A stretch of 12,320 nucleotides of DNA, taken from Methanobacteriota archaeon (GTDB taxonomy: Archaea; Halobacteriota; Methanosarcinia; Methanosarcinales; Methanosarcinaceae). Where the stretch lies: assembly GCA_030837265.1 (NCBI GenBank), contig JAUPKV010000394.1:1-12320 (forward strand), written 5' to 3'. The notes beneath the pieces were generated by a model, which ran no database searches, was not told the DNA's origin, and worked only from the letters and a program-made list of their open reading frames with translations. Of the stretch, positions 1 through 7,850 are shown piece by piece (position 1 is the stretch's first letter; each line of letters opens with the position of its first letter). Position numbers and translations under genes: made by a program.

Positions 1-601
1 GAGCTCTTGCGATAGCAACTCTCTGAGATTGCCCGCCTGAAAGCTCACCTGGCTTGTGGTGCATCCGTTCTTCCAGCCCTACCATTCTAAGAAGGTCTTT
101 TGCCTTTTTGCGAGTATCAACGCCACTTCTTGAGTTAGCATATGTGGGTAATTCTACATTCTCAAGAGCTGTGAGTCGGGGGATCAGGTTGAAAACCTGG
201 AAAACGAAACCGATTTCTAGTCCCCTGAGTCGGGCGACTTCCTTGTCAGACAATGTATTGATATCAGAGCCTTTAATAATAATTCTCCCTTCCGTAGGCC
301 TATCGAGAAAACCTATGAGATTCATCAGTGTACTTTTTCCCGAACCGGAAGGCCCCATTATGGCAAGAAATTCCCCTTCATAAACTTCCAAATTAATATC
401 ATGAAGAATCGGAACCTCTATCTCTCCAAGTATATAACTCTTTTTGACATTAACAACCTCAATTACAGGTACTCCCTTTGTATGCTCTCTCTTTTGATCA
501 TCCAGATACCTGGCACCGCAGAGTTCGGCTTTAAAGGGTTCTGCTTCAGAAAGTGAGCTCCTGGGAATGGAACCCTCCTCAATAGGATTCTTTGTCACCA
601 T
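1..601 (-). CDS. ABC transporter ATP-binding protein, MacB/LolD family (set A), C-terminus cut by window edge
   Basis: Nucleotide-binding subunit that would power an FtsX/MacB-type permease at the cytoplasmic face of the membrane. About 200 codons are visible with no stop. The ATG at 601 follows a good ribosome binding site (AGAGGAG, 5-6 nt upstream). An approximately 47-residue hydrophilic N-terminal extension precedes the ABC domain, which begins near VPVIEVVNVKKSY. Walker A is GPSGSGKST, the Q-loop region reads FVFQVFNLIPRLTA, and the signature LSGGQSQRVAIARA is the last thing before the edge. Walker B, D-loop and H-loop would lie off the window. It is very similar to the ATPase at 4175-3468, with a shared [13 protein letters not shown] stretch and HKPGELSGGQ, so the two are paralogues. 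The family is certain; the substrate is unknown. Confidence 0.93.
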   Translation of the reverse strand, partial: MVTKNPIEEGSIPRSSLSEAEPFKAELCGARYLDDQKREHTKGVPVIEVVNVKKSYILGEIEVPILHDINLEVYEGEFLAIMGPSGSGKSTLMNLIGFLDRPTEGRIIIKGSDINTLSDKEVARLRGLEIGFVFQVFNLIPRLTALENVELPTYANSRSGVDTRKKAKDLLRMVGLEERMHHKPGELSGGQSQRVAIARA

Positions 602-620
602 GTTTACTCCTCTGTTTTTC

Positions 621-648
621 AAAGGATTGATCAAAAAGGATTGATCAA
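621..648. repeat. Exact 14-bp tandem duplication containing TTGATCAA palindromes
   Basis: The unit AAAGGATTGATCAA occurs at 621-634 and again, without a gap, at 635-648. Each copy ends in the perfect 8-bp palindrome TTGATCAA. The pair lies in the 5' untranslated region of the set A ATPase, 20-47 nt upstream of its ATG. It could be an operator for a dimeric regulator or simply a replication-slippage duplication. Confidence 0.8.
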
Positions 649-697
649 TTATCTCAGTGAATACGACAATAGGACTTTAATAGTATATCCTGACTTC

Positions 698-710
698 TAT
701 TTTTAAATAT
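698..710 (-). promoter_or_regulatory. Probable TATA element for set A ATPase
   Basis: On the minus strand the sequence reads ATATTTAAAAATA, a good archaeal TATA-box match. Transcription would start about 25 nt downstream (near 675), giving a leader of roughly 75 nt that includes the 14-bp tandem repeat and the ribosome binding site. Predicted by eye only. Confidence 0.45.
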
Positions 711-769
711 GGCAGTCGAATGATCTGTTATCTTCAAAAGTTGCAGAGGGTGTGGTTTTTCATCATATA

Positions 770-889
770 ATGTTTGACACTGCTCTGAAACATTACTTAC
801 AAGTTGCTATTAGCGATATTTTCAACCAGTTAATCGAAAAAGAAAGAAGAAGTAAAAAATTAAAAAGTAGATCTAAGAAAAATCTATAA
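770..889 (+). CDS. Candidate small protein, 39 aa (45 aa if GTG at 752 is used)
   Basis: An open frame starts at ATG 770 (MFDTALKHYLQV) and ends at TAA 887-889. It encodes a helix-prone segment followed by a strongly basic tail (KERRSKKLKSRSKKN). The frame stays open upstream to 707, and a GTG at 752 has a GAGG-like element just before it. Five bases after the stop a hairpin with a T-run (894-914) could end its transcript. It sits between set A and the end of set B, divergent from A. I do not recognise the family. It could be a real small basic protein, the tail of a decayed gene, or chance. Confidence 0.3.
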   Translation: MFDTALKHYLQVAISDIFNQLIEKERRSKKLKSRSKKNL

Positions 890-893
890 AAGT

Positions 894-914
894 CCTGCTT
901 TTCAAGCAGGTTTT
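894..914. terminator. Short hairpin terminator between convergent ends
   Basis: CCTGCTT (894-900) and AAGCAGG (904-910) form a perfect 7-bp stem around a 3-nt loop, followed by TTTT on the plus strand. On the minus strand the same stem follows the permease stop at 933 by about 19 nt and is followed by a T-rich stretch. It may serve both directions, ending set B and the candidate small ORF at 770-889. Confidence 0.6.
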
Positions 915-932
915 CGTCAGCAGATGATTATT

Positions 933-2147
933 CTATTCATATCTTAAAGCATCCACTGGATTCATAAGTGCAGCTTTTCTTGCCGGATATATGCCGGCAG
1001 CCATTCCCACTGCAACCGAAACCAGAATTCCGATAATGATCAGTTTCAAAGGAAAGACAGGCGGTAGTGAAAGCGCACTTTCTATAATGTAAGCTCCGAT
1101 GCCGCCGATTGTAGTACCTATGAGTCCCCCAAATAGACTGACCATTATTGCCTCCAGCAAAAAGAGAGAAAGCACGTTAGAATTACTATACCCTACGGAT
1201 TTCATTATCCCAATTTCTCTGGTACGTTCCGTAACTGTTACGAGCATTATATTCATAATCCCGATTGAGCCCACAAACAAAGAAATTAAGGCCAGCACGA
1301 GCAAAAAAGAATTTAGAGCGTCGCCTAATTTCCCGGTTTGTTCAAGGACATCTGCTTGATTGAAGATAGTGTAGGGTTTGGAATCCTCATCTTCAATTTT
1401 TCTCTCCGGAATACCGAAATTCCTTGCGAATCGGCTATCCACTTCTGCAGCAATATCACGGACTTTTCCGGGACTGTTTGCCATTGCAAGAAAGGCACCA
1501 AAATCATTTTTCCCGGTCATCTCATTCATGGTAGAAATTGGGATAAAAACCGTCAGGTCATAGTCACTGTCTTCACTCACAACGCTTGGTCTGGAGTTTT
1601 GCAGAATCCCTTTTACTTTAAAATATTTCTTTGAAAGAGTGCCGTTTTCTTGCCTGAAAGCGATTTCGATGGTGCTTCTATATGAAATGTTCTTTCCGAA
1701 CTTATCTTTCGCGAGGTCATATCCAAGAACAGCAACATTGCTGTCTTTATCTGTCAGAAAACTGCCCTCTTCCATTTGCAATCCCTGAATATCCTTGAAG
1801 TCTTTGTTAACTCCTGCGATGTTTACGTTCTTAGTTTCCGAAAGATAAGTAAGTTCTCCACTCACTGATTTTCTGGGAGACACACCGATGATTCCCGGTG
1901 CATTCTTCATAATATTATATTCGTTCTCAAAGAACAAGTTTGGCTGCTTACTGTATGCAATAATGAAATTAGAGCCTACAGAAGAGATCTCATCAGTAAA
2001 AAACTGATTGAAACTGGCACCGAGAGATGCGTTAATAACTACCGCAGCTATGCCAATTACTATTCCCAGTGTTGTGAGTACAGACCTGAGCTTAGCACTC
2101 CCTATACTCCCAGAGGCAATATGGGCTGCCTGCTTAAATCTGATCAT
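933..2147 (-). CDS. FtsX/MacB-type ABC transporter permease (set B)
   Basis: Integral membrane subunit partnering the ATPase at 4175-3468. Numbered from the ATG at 2147 (404 aa), it shows the standard MacB layout. There is one N-terminal membrane segment (about residues 24-43, after SAKLRS), a large extracytoplasmic domain of around 230 residues, and three C-terminal segments (about 279-303, 327-352 and 368-387). The family hallmarks TERTREIGIMKSVGYS between TM2 and TM3 and IYPARKAALMNPVDALRYE at the end are present, and the length is normal. I chose 2147 over an in-frame ATG at 2189 because the product then begins in the family-typical way, a G-rich ribosome binding site precedes it, and overlap with the upstream gene is avoided. 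MacB-family permeases transmit ATP-driven motion across the membrane rather than forming a simple channel. The substrate here is unknown. Confidence 0.93.
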   Translation of the reverse strand: MIRFKQAAHIASGSIGSAKLRSVLTTLGIVIGIAAVVINASLGASFNQFFTDEISSVGSNFIIAYSKQPNLFFENEYNIMKNAPGIIGVSPRKSVSGELTYLSETKNVNIAGVNKDFKDIQGLQMEEGSFLTDKDSNVAVLGYDLAKDKFGKNISYRSTIEIAFRQENGTLSKKYFKVKGILQNSRPSVVSEDSDYDLTVFIPISTMNEMTGKNDFGAFLAMANSPGKVRDIAAEVDSRFARNFGIPERKIEDEDSKPYTIFNQADVLEQTGKLGDALNSFLLVLALISLFVGSIGIMNIMLVTVTERTREIGIMKSVGYSNSNVLSLFLLEAIMVSLFGGLIGTTIGGIGAYIIESALSLPPVFPLKLIIIGILVSVAVGMAAGIYPARKAALMNPVDALRYE

Positions 2148-2169
2148 GTTTTCCCCCGCAAATATGATC

Positions 2170-3456
2170 TTAGCTAATTTTTGCTCCAATTATTTGCTTC
2201 AATCCCGGCAGGTGCTTCTTTTTCCTGTAATACAGGAAAGCAGCTGGAATCAAAATTACTATAAATACGCCGGTGATTAATGCACTTGAGTCCGAGCCGG
2301 TGGGTTCGGAAGCATTTGTAAGGTTCAGGTTTCCGACAGTATTTGAATGCCTGTTGATTCCGTTATTATAGTTGGCAGTTAGGCTCATGTTTGTCTTTCC
2401 CAGGGTTCCAATATCCATACCTGAAGAACCGTCAGTTACTGCGTCGAAGTCTATGGTAAACAGCTCATCCGAATTCATTGGCCCTATGAAATACTCTGCA
2501 GGGTAAAACCTCACTCCTTTAGCTTCGGGTTTTATGCTTACCGAGCTAAATTCATTGGGGTGGGTGTTAGCTACATCAAATTCAACTTTAGCTCTTCCAT
2601 CGACCATTTGAATTGCTTTCGAAGGAATTACTTTTATGTTTGAAGAGTCGACCTTAAGAGGAATGTTGCTCCGGCTATTGTAATCAAAGGAATTCCCCTC
2701 AATTGCAAGCTCAAGGTTATGAGTCCCCTCTGCTGCATTCTCTGCAACTTTAACATTATAGGTTAGTTTGATACTGTCTCCAGGACTTAAAATGCCCATC
2801 TCTTGATAAGGAGAGTCCAGGACTACAATTCCATCGGAAAGAGATTTCAAAGCAGCGGATTGAACCCTGGCGTTAGTATCGTAGGTTACTCCATCAATAG
2901 TGATTGTAGGAGTAGTTGCAGTATTGGTCAGAGTTACTGTGATAGTGCCCCGGTCTCCTAGCATGAAAACCTTAGGGTCTGAAACAAGTTCTTTAAGTTC
3001 GACTGTACCTTTGCTATTAAAGGTCTCAGTACCTATCCTTATGTCAAATTTTTTCTCGATCCATGGACCGTCTTTACCTGGTCTTGTCCTGACAGAAAGG
3101 GAGCGTATTCCTTTCTGGGCATTTTTGTCTATGTAAAGGGAGAATTCTTTCGATGCTGTGCTTCCAGGATTAAGAGCTCCTATATTTTTCACAGCATTTG
3201 CCTCGGAATCGAGAGAAAATGGATATTCGGGCACTAGAGCAATATCAACATCAGAAGCCTTATCACCCCCTACATTTTCAACCTGTAGTGCGAGGTTCAG
3301 ATACTCTCCTATCTTTGCGGGATAGGGATTTGTTTCGATTATGGTTACTTTGAGGTTGGCACTTCCGGTAGCTGCAGAAGCAGGAACTGTAAAAGCCAGG
3401 GAAACTAAAAGTAAAGAAAATAAGGTTACTATAATGTTCTTTTTAATCACTCCCAT
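2170..3456 (-). CDS. COG1361-type (S-layer/CARDB-like) surface protein with C-terminal membrane anchor (set B)
   Basis: Predicted 428-aa exported protein. Residues 1-28 form a signal peptide (basic KK, hydrophobic core, VPASA cleavage motif). The mature part is a series of beta-rich Ig-like domains. The first has the COG1361/CARDB hallmark of Y/P-A-K-I-G-E followed by L-x-V-E-N-V-G, and a second such unit starts near VFMLGDRGTITVTLTNT. A single C-terminal segment (ALITGVFIVILIPAAFLYY) is followed by RKKK, which anchors it with most of the chain outside. The ATG at 3456 has a clear GGTGG ribosome binding site. It lies 11 nt after the ATPase gene and about 22 nt before the permease, so the three genes are surely one transcript. 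Role inferred: an extracytoplasmic partner of the transporter, possibly analogous in position to MacA. Its sequence is not MacA-like. Confidence 0.85.
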   Translation of the reverse strand: MGVIKKNIIVTLFSLLLVSLAFTVPASAATGSANLKVTIIETNPYPAKIGEYLNLALQVENVGGDKASDVDIALVPEYPFSLDSEANAVKNIGALNPGSTASKEFSLYIDKNAQKGIRSLSVRTRPGKDGPWIEKKFDIRIGTETFNSKGTVELKELVSDPKVFMLGDRGTITVTLTNTATTPTITIDGVTYDTNARVQSAALKSLSDGIVVLDSPYQEMGILSPGDSIKLTYNVKVAENAAEGTHNLELAIEGNSFDYNSRSNIPLKVDSSNIKVIPSKAIQMVDGRAKVEFDVANTHPNEFSSVSIKPEAKGVRFYPAEYFIGPMNSDELFTIDFDAVTDGSSGMDIGTLGKTNMSLTANYNNGINRHSNTVGNLNLTNASEPTGSDSSALITGVFIVILIPAAFLYYRKKKHLPGLKQIIGAKIS

Positions 3457-3467
3457 ATGACCACCTT

Positions 3468-4175
3468 CTAATTGTTTTGAATTATTCCATCTTTTACCAG
3501 AATGACCCTGTCAGCATATTTCGCAATCTCTGTGTCATGTGTAACAATTACTACTGTTCTTCCTTCCGTTTTCAAATTAATGAATATACGCAGAATCTCG
3601 TCTCCTGTTCTTGAGTCAAGGTTTCCGGTTGGCTCATCTGCAAGTAGAATTGCAGGATTATTGATAAGTGCCCGTGCTATTGAGACCCTTTGGGCCTGAC
3701 CGCCAGATAATTCTCCAGGTTTGTGACCCATACGCTCATGCAGTCCCATAATATTAAGAAGATCCTCTGCACGCTTTTTCGGATTGCCAGTGTTTTGTGA
3801 GTTAACAAAAGTAGGCAGTAATACGTTTTCAAAAGCAGTCAAACGCGGAATAAGATTAAAAGTCTGAAAAACAAAACCGATTTCATGTCCCCGCAAACGA
3901 GCAAGTTCTTCATCAGACATTCCTTGTAGATCTGTCCCATTTATAAATACATGCCCTTCTGAAGGTCTATCAAGACAGCCTATTATATTCATAAGAGTGC
4001 TTTTTCCGGAGCCCGATGGGCCCATGATAGCCACAAATTCTCCTTTTTCAATTTTAAGGTTAATACCTGAGAGAACAGGAACCTCATGGTTTCCAAGCAG
4101 GTAACTTTTTCGAACATTGGAAACTTCAACAATCGGAAGGCGATCCAAAGGCAGAATATTTGAGTTAATAGCCAC
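3468..4175 (-). CDS. ABC transporter ATP-binding protein, MacB/LolD family (set B)
   Basis: Complete 235-aa cytoplasmic ATPase subunit. Walker [10 protein letters not shown] lies at about residues 53-61. Q-loop FVFQTFNLIPRLTAFENVLLP, signature LSGGQAQRVSIARAL, Walker [14 protein letters not shown] and H-loop VIVTHD are all intact. Unlike the set A and set C paralogues it has almost no N-terminal extension before the ABC core (PIVEVSNVRKSY). The start used is GTG at 4175, right after GGGGGA. An ATG at 4177 overlaps it but is in the wrong frame and gives only 62 residues. The spacing between the G-run and GTG is short, so translation may be modest or the true start may differ slightly. First gene of the set B operon. 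Confidence 0.93.
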   Translation of the reverse strand: MAINSNILPLDRLPIVEVSNVRKSYLLGNHEVPVLSGINLKIEKGEFVAIMGPSGSGKSTLMNIIGCLDRPSEGHVFINGTDLQGMSDEELARLRGHEIGFVFQTFNLIPRLTAFENVLLPTFVNSQNTGNPKKRAEDLLNIMGLHERMGHKPGELSGGQAQRVSIARALINNPAILLADEPTGNLDSRTGDEILRIFINLKTEGRTVVIVTHDTEIAKYADRVILVKDGIIQNN

Positions 4176-4221
4176 ATCCCCCTTTTTGCAATTATTTTTT
4201 AACTAAATTTGATAGTATGTG

Positions 4222-4275
4222 ATTTAAAATTTCAACCTTTTACTAATTGTTGTAGAAAAGTCCATTTTAATTTAT
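4222..4275 (-). promoter_or_regulatory. Probable promoter of set B operon
   Basis: Two TATA-like candidates read on the minus strand: ATAAATTAAAA (4265-4275) and ATTTTAAAT (4222-4230). The first would give a leader of about 65 nt, the second a very short leader. I cannot choose between them by eye. The 257-bp gap 4178-4434 is shared with the divergent set C promoter and shows no other gene. Confidence 0.35.
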
Positions 4276-4341
4276 GCCCTATTATCTTTTGGAGAAAGTT
4301 TTTAACAGTTACCTGGGGGATAAGGGCTGAATAGGTTTATT

Positions 4342-4360
4342 TTTTGTATATATTATAAAA
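4342..4360 (+). promoter_or_regulatory. Probable TATA region for set C operon
   Basis: The A/T-rich run TTTGTATATATTATAAAA upstream of the set C ATPase is a plausible archaeal TATA box, with a start near 4385 and a leader of about 50 nt. A second TATA-like stretch, TTATATATT at 4411-4419, lies about 20-25 nt before the TTG start and would produce a leaderless message. Confidence 0.4.
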
Positions 4361-4434
4361 TTGAAACCGTTCCAAACTCATATTGTTTCTTATTTATCTT
4401 TCTCTGGATATTATATATTCTGGGTAATATTTCA

Positions 4435-5334
4435 TTGGTAGTACAAAGTGATGAATTCTTTCGGTACAGTGGATCAGACTACGATTCCAAAGGAAATGAA
4501 TCGAAGGATCAAAGACATAATCCGGATTTAAAAAATAATCTGTATCTCGATTTGTTTGGTGATAAAATTAAGAGTTCCGATGCAATAAAAGGCTTTCACG
4601 ATGCAGTAAAAGGCTTTCAAGAAGAGGCCCCGATTATCAGGTTGAACAATGTCTGGAAAATTTACCAGATGGGAGACGTTGATTTTGCTGCCCTCAAAGG
4701 GGTAAACCTGGAAATTTATGAGGGAGAGTTCCTTGTAGTCGCGGGTCCAAGCGGGAGTGGAAAAAGTACGTTGATGAGCCTTATCGGTTGCCTTGACCTG
4801 CCTACAAACGGCATGGTTTTTCTGAATTCAAAGGATATTTCGGGGCTCGAAGAGTCGGAGCTTGCTCGGATCAGGGGGCAGATGATTGGATTCATCTTTC
4901 AGAGTTTCAATCTCATTCCTACATTGAGCACTCAGGAAAATGTGCTTCTACCAATGGAACTCCAGGAAGAAGATTCGCGAAAAGCTCGGAAAAAAGTTGA
5001 TTTTTTACTTGAGATTGTCGGACTCTCGGACAAAAAACAAAACCTACCTTCGCAACTCTCAGGAGGACAGAGACAAAGAGTTGCAATAGCGCGTTCGCTC
5101 GCTGTGAACCCTCCAATAATCCTGGCAGATGAACCTACAGGAAATCTGGATAGTAAGACCGGGGGTTATATCCTTGAATTCCTGGACAAATTGCATGAAA
5201 AGGAAGGCAAGACAATTATCATTGTAACTCATGACCTGGAAATCATAAAATATGCAACAAGAATCGTATACCTAAAAGATGGTGAGATAGAGAAAATCGA
5301 AAAACAAGAAAAACGGGTCGGGGGTATAACATGA
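4435..5334 (+). CDS. ABC transporter ATP-binding protein, MacB/LolD family, with N-terminal extension (set C)
   Basis: 299-aa ATPase with all catalytic motifs intact: Walker [11 protein letters not shown]-loop [21 protein letters not shown], signature [15 protein letters not shown], Walker [14 protein letters not shown] and H-loop IIIVTHD. About 60 hydrophilic residues precede the ABC core ([17 protein letters not shown]), and this extension contains a 21-bp tandem duplication. The start is uncertain. TTG at 4435 has no convincing ribosome binding site, and there is no in-frame ATG until the core itself. The extension is credible because the set A paralogue also has one. The gene overlaps the next by ATGA (5331-5334), indicating translational coupling. 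Set C is divergent from set B. Confidence 0.92.
   Translation: MVVQSDEFFRYSGSDYDSKGNESKDQRHNPDLKNNLYLDLFGDKIKSSDAIKGFHDAVKGFQEEAPIIRLNNVWKIYQMGDVDFAALKGVNLEIYEGEFLVVAGPSGSGKSTLMSLIGCLDLPTNGMVFLNSKDISGLEESELARIRGQMIGFIFQSFNLIPTLSTQENVLLPMELQEEDSRKARKKVDFLLEIVGLSDKKQNLPSQLSGGQRQRVAIARSLAVNPPIILADEPTGNLDSKTGGYILEFLDKLHEKEGKTIIIVTHDLEIIKYATRIVYLKDGEIEKIEKQEKRVGGIT
4579..4620 (+). repeat. 21-bp in-frame tandem duplication inside set C ATPase
   Basis: Two 21-bp units at 4579-4599 and 4600-4620 differ at two positions (ATA/GTA and CAC/CAA). They encode DAIKGFH and DAVKGFQ, in the hydrophilic extension ahead of the ABC domain. The duplication keeps the frame, so the reading frame is probably translated here. 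Confidence 0.85.
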
Positions 5335-6761
5335 AAAAATTCACTTTTCTAGCATTTTTTGTGCTGTCTACGATATTAATATGTTTGGGGGTTGGAACCG
5401 CTCTAGGTGAAAGCAACTTTATGGATTCCACTTCCGTGCAGGTTAACCTGACTAATCAGAATCCTGATGCGGCCCGTCCTGGAGAACCGGTCGAACTTAC
5501 TCTAAGTGTGCAAAATATCGGGAGTAACAATCTGAATGATATTTCTGTCAAATTAAATCCGAAATATCCCTTCAGCCAGACTTCCGGAGAAGCCCTTGAA
5601 CAAAGTATTTCCTACTTAAATGCTCGGCAAGATAAGAACGATGCCGCCGTCCTTAAGTTCAGACTTATGACAGATGCAAACACGGCTGAAGGCACATATG
5701 ATGTCGATGTCATTACATCTGCCAAAGAAAGCGGATCTTCTTCAAACACGATTGCAACTACAAAATCTATTCAACTTGAGGTACGAGGTAAAGAGTACGC
5801 TCAGATAGTAACTATAAATAAGGCGAGTATCGATCTAGGAAAAGAAGAGCCTCTCGAATTCATGATAACAAATACCGGAAATTCCCCGCTGAAAAATATG
5901 GTTGTTTCGTGGAAAGATCCGAAAGGAGTGATCCTTCCAGTATACTCGGACAATACCAAATATATAAAGCATCTTGAACCTAATAAATCCGTGACCGTAG
6001 ATTACTCTGTAATGGCAGATGTAAACGCAAATCCTGGACTATATACTCTGGACGTAAACCTTAATTTTGAAAACTATGAATCCAGAAACGAAACCATTCA
6101 AACCACAGCCGGCCTTTTCGTAGGTGGAGCAACTGATTTTGATGTTTCCTTCTCAGAGAGCAGCCAGGGCCAGACTTCGTTCTCAGTTGCAAACATAGGC
6201 AACAACATGGCATATGCTGTGAAAGCTTCTGTTCCGGAACAAAAGGGTTATGTGGTAATGGGTAGCCCTTCAACTATTGTCGGAAATCTCCAGAAAGGAG
6301 ACTATTCAATTGTTTCTTTTAATTTAACGGGTAGTGCTACAGGTGGTAACCTCGAACCGACCGGTATTGAGGGAGCAAACGATACGAGCCAAAACTCCAG
6401 CTCAGTTTCAACAAACTCAAAACCACTGAAATTCCGGATTGAATACACGGATGCAAAAGGACAAAGAATAATAGTCGATAAAGATGTAGTAATTCAGACA
6501 TCTGAGTTTATGGGGAATTACATTGAAGGCGGATCCGGAGTAAAAAACAATAATAGTGTATTACCGTACCTGCTTATCCTGTTGATTATCGTTGGAACAG
6601 GAATCTATATGTATCGCAGGCGAAAGCTGGGAGCGGGGTTAAAAAAAGCCGGATTTAAAGCATCTGGAAGAGATGTTAATTCTGGATTGTTGGGGATGAG
6701 AAGTAGTAGGAGCTGTGTATCAGACATCAATATGAGGCGTTATGTCACATCCTGTGCATAG
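5331..6761 (+). CDS. COG1361-type (S-layer/CARDB-like) surface protein with unusual C-terminal tail (set C)
   Basis: 476-aa predicted exported protein. Residues 1-26 are a signal peptide (KK, hydrophobic core, cleavage near TALG/ES). Repeated beta-sandwich units follow, with the hallmark ARPGEPVELTLSVQNIGSN early and LGKEEPLEFMITNTGNSPL as a second copy. A C-terminal membrane segment (VLPYLLILLIIVGTGIYMY) precedes RRRK. The set B homologue stops about 18 residues after its anchor. This one continues about 45 residues beyond the anchor, into a Ser/Arg-rich tail whose last 14 codons overlap the convergent radical SAM gene. Its ATG overlaps the ATPase stop. No permease follows, so this set is incomplete here. 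The tail may result from a frameshift or a deletion junction near 6670-6720; an alternative-frame TAA lies at 6677-6679. Confidence 0.82.
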   Translation: MKKFTFLAFFVLSTILICLGVGTALGESNFMDSTSVQVNLTNQNPDAARPGEPVELTLSVQNIGSNNLNDISVKLNPKYPFSQTSGEALEQSISYLNARQDKNDAAVLKFRLMTDANTAEGTYDVDVITSAKESGSSSNTIATTKSIQLEVRGKEYAQIVTINKASIDLGKEEPLEFMITNTGNSPLKNMVVSWKDPKGVILPVYSDNTKYIKHLEPNKSVTVDYSVMADVNANPGLYTLDVNLNFENYESRNETIQTTAGLFVGGATDFDVSFSESSQGQTSFSVANIGNNMAYAVKASVPEQKGYVVMGSPSTIVGNLQKGDYSIVSFNLTGSATGGNLEPTGIEGANDTSQNSSSVSTNSKPLKFRIEYTDAKGQRIIVDKDVVIQTSEFMGNYIEGGSGVKNNNSVLPYLLILLIIVGTGIYMYRRRKLGAGLKKAGFKASGRDVNSGLLGMRSSRSCVSDINMRRYVTSCA

Positions 6762-7736
6762 AAGACACATAGTTCTTGATTTGTCTATACAGAGTGATTG
6801 TCTGTCAAGCATGTTCCTCAGCATAATTCCCAATCGGAGAAGTCGCGCAGCATTCGGTCTATTTACTTTTTCCAGAGCGCTTTCGGACGAATAGGAAGAT
6901 ATTGGTCTTGGTCTCAGAATCGGGATTATGCATCTATCCGTTAGATACATGACACCTTTACGGATTGTTTCGTCATTTTCTCCCAGACCGATTATTAAAT
7001 TAGAAGAGACTCGATTTCTGCCAAAAATATTCACTGCGTTTTCAAGTGCATCCAGAACTTCGTGAAGAGAGAGTTGCGGACAGAAGCTGCGAAAAAGCTC
7101 AGGGTCCATAGTCCCAACATTATATTTTACTTCACATGCACCTGCAGAGTAGAGCTCTTCCGACGAATCTTTTGTAGGATATATGGAAACACCTATCGGA
7201 AGATCATATTTACGTGTAAGTTGCTTCACGATGCTTGCCATTCTCTCAACTTCTTTCTTGGGCGAAACTGCAACACCGCTTGTTAAAGAGATTGCCTTAA
7301 GATCCCCCGTAGTATAAGCTTCAGCAACCATCTGCTGAACTGTAGCGCTGCTTTTTATTCCCCCCTGCAGCTTTGGCAATTGACAGAACTGGCAATCATA
7401 TACACATTTTTCGGAAATTGTTATATAGGCTTGCTCAGGGCAGTGGCAGAGGGAATGTTCAGGCACGCCCCTGAAAAGTTCGTCTTCATTTTTAAGGACC
7501 ACAACCTGTTCACCTTCCGGCACGATTCGTAAAGGAGAAAGATCATTCACTGTAAGTCTTACCCGCCTTTTTCCTGATCGGAGGAAAATTGCGGAATTGC
7601 TCGCTTTAAGCCCGGTATTAACAGTGATTTTATGCTCATCCGATAGTAGTGATTTATCTATCCGAACGCTACCTATGCTTATTAGTTCTGCCTTAATGCT
7701 GGCACTCAATTCGGTCTCTGTATCTTTAGGCTTCAT
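6720..7736 (-). CDS. Radical SAM enzyme, biotin-synthase-related type
   Basis: 338-aa predicted cytoplasmic Fe-S enzyme, numbered from ATG 7736. The radical SAM motif is CX3CX2C at C111, C115 and C118 (CVYDCQFCQ), which would hold a 4Fe-4S cluster and S-adenosylmethionine. LTSGV at about 151-155 occupies the place of the GGE-like SAM-binding strand. Two further Cys groups stand out: C97/C99 just before the motif, and CX2CX2C at C324, C327 and C330 near the C-terminus, possibly an auxiliary cluster. The overall character recalls uncharacterised archaeal biotin-synthase-related proteins (COG2516-like); no reaction can be assigned. A GTG at 7763 would add nine residues. Neither start has a strong ribosome binding site. 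Its 3' end overlaps the set C surface-protein gene by about 42 bp on the opposite strand. Confidence 0.85.
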   Translation of the reverse strand: MKPKDTETELSASIKAELISIGSVRIDKSLLSDEHKITVNTGLKASNSAIFLRSGKRRVRLTVNDLSPLRIVPEGEQVVVLKNEDELFRGVPEHSLCHCPEQAYITISEKCVYDCQFCQLPKLQGGIKSSATVQQMVAEAYTTGDLKAISLTSGVAVSPKKEVERMASIVKQLTRKYDLPIGVSIYPTKDSSEELYSAGACEVKYNVGTMDPELFRSFCPQLSLHEVLDALENAVNIFGRNRVSSNLIIGLGENDETIRKGVMYLTDRCIIPILRPRPISSYSSESALEKVNRPNAARLLRLGIMLRNMLDRQSLCIDKSRTMCLLCTGCDITPHIDV

Positions 7737-7850
7737 GTAAATCAGAATAATGCAGTGATTCACTATGTAAGAGAACTCAGCACTATGAATGATGCTTCCA
7801 ATATGAGAAGATGTTTACATTATTAAATTGAGCATTATTAACATTGTAAA

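Noticed and set aside
54..383. 109-codon plus-strand frame at the left edge
   Set aside because: It is the complement of the set A ATPase, whose Walker A and LSGGQ motifs are clear on the minus strand.
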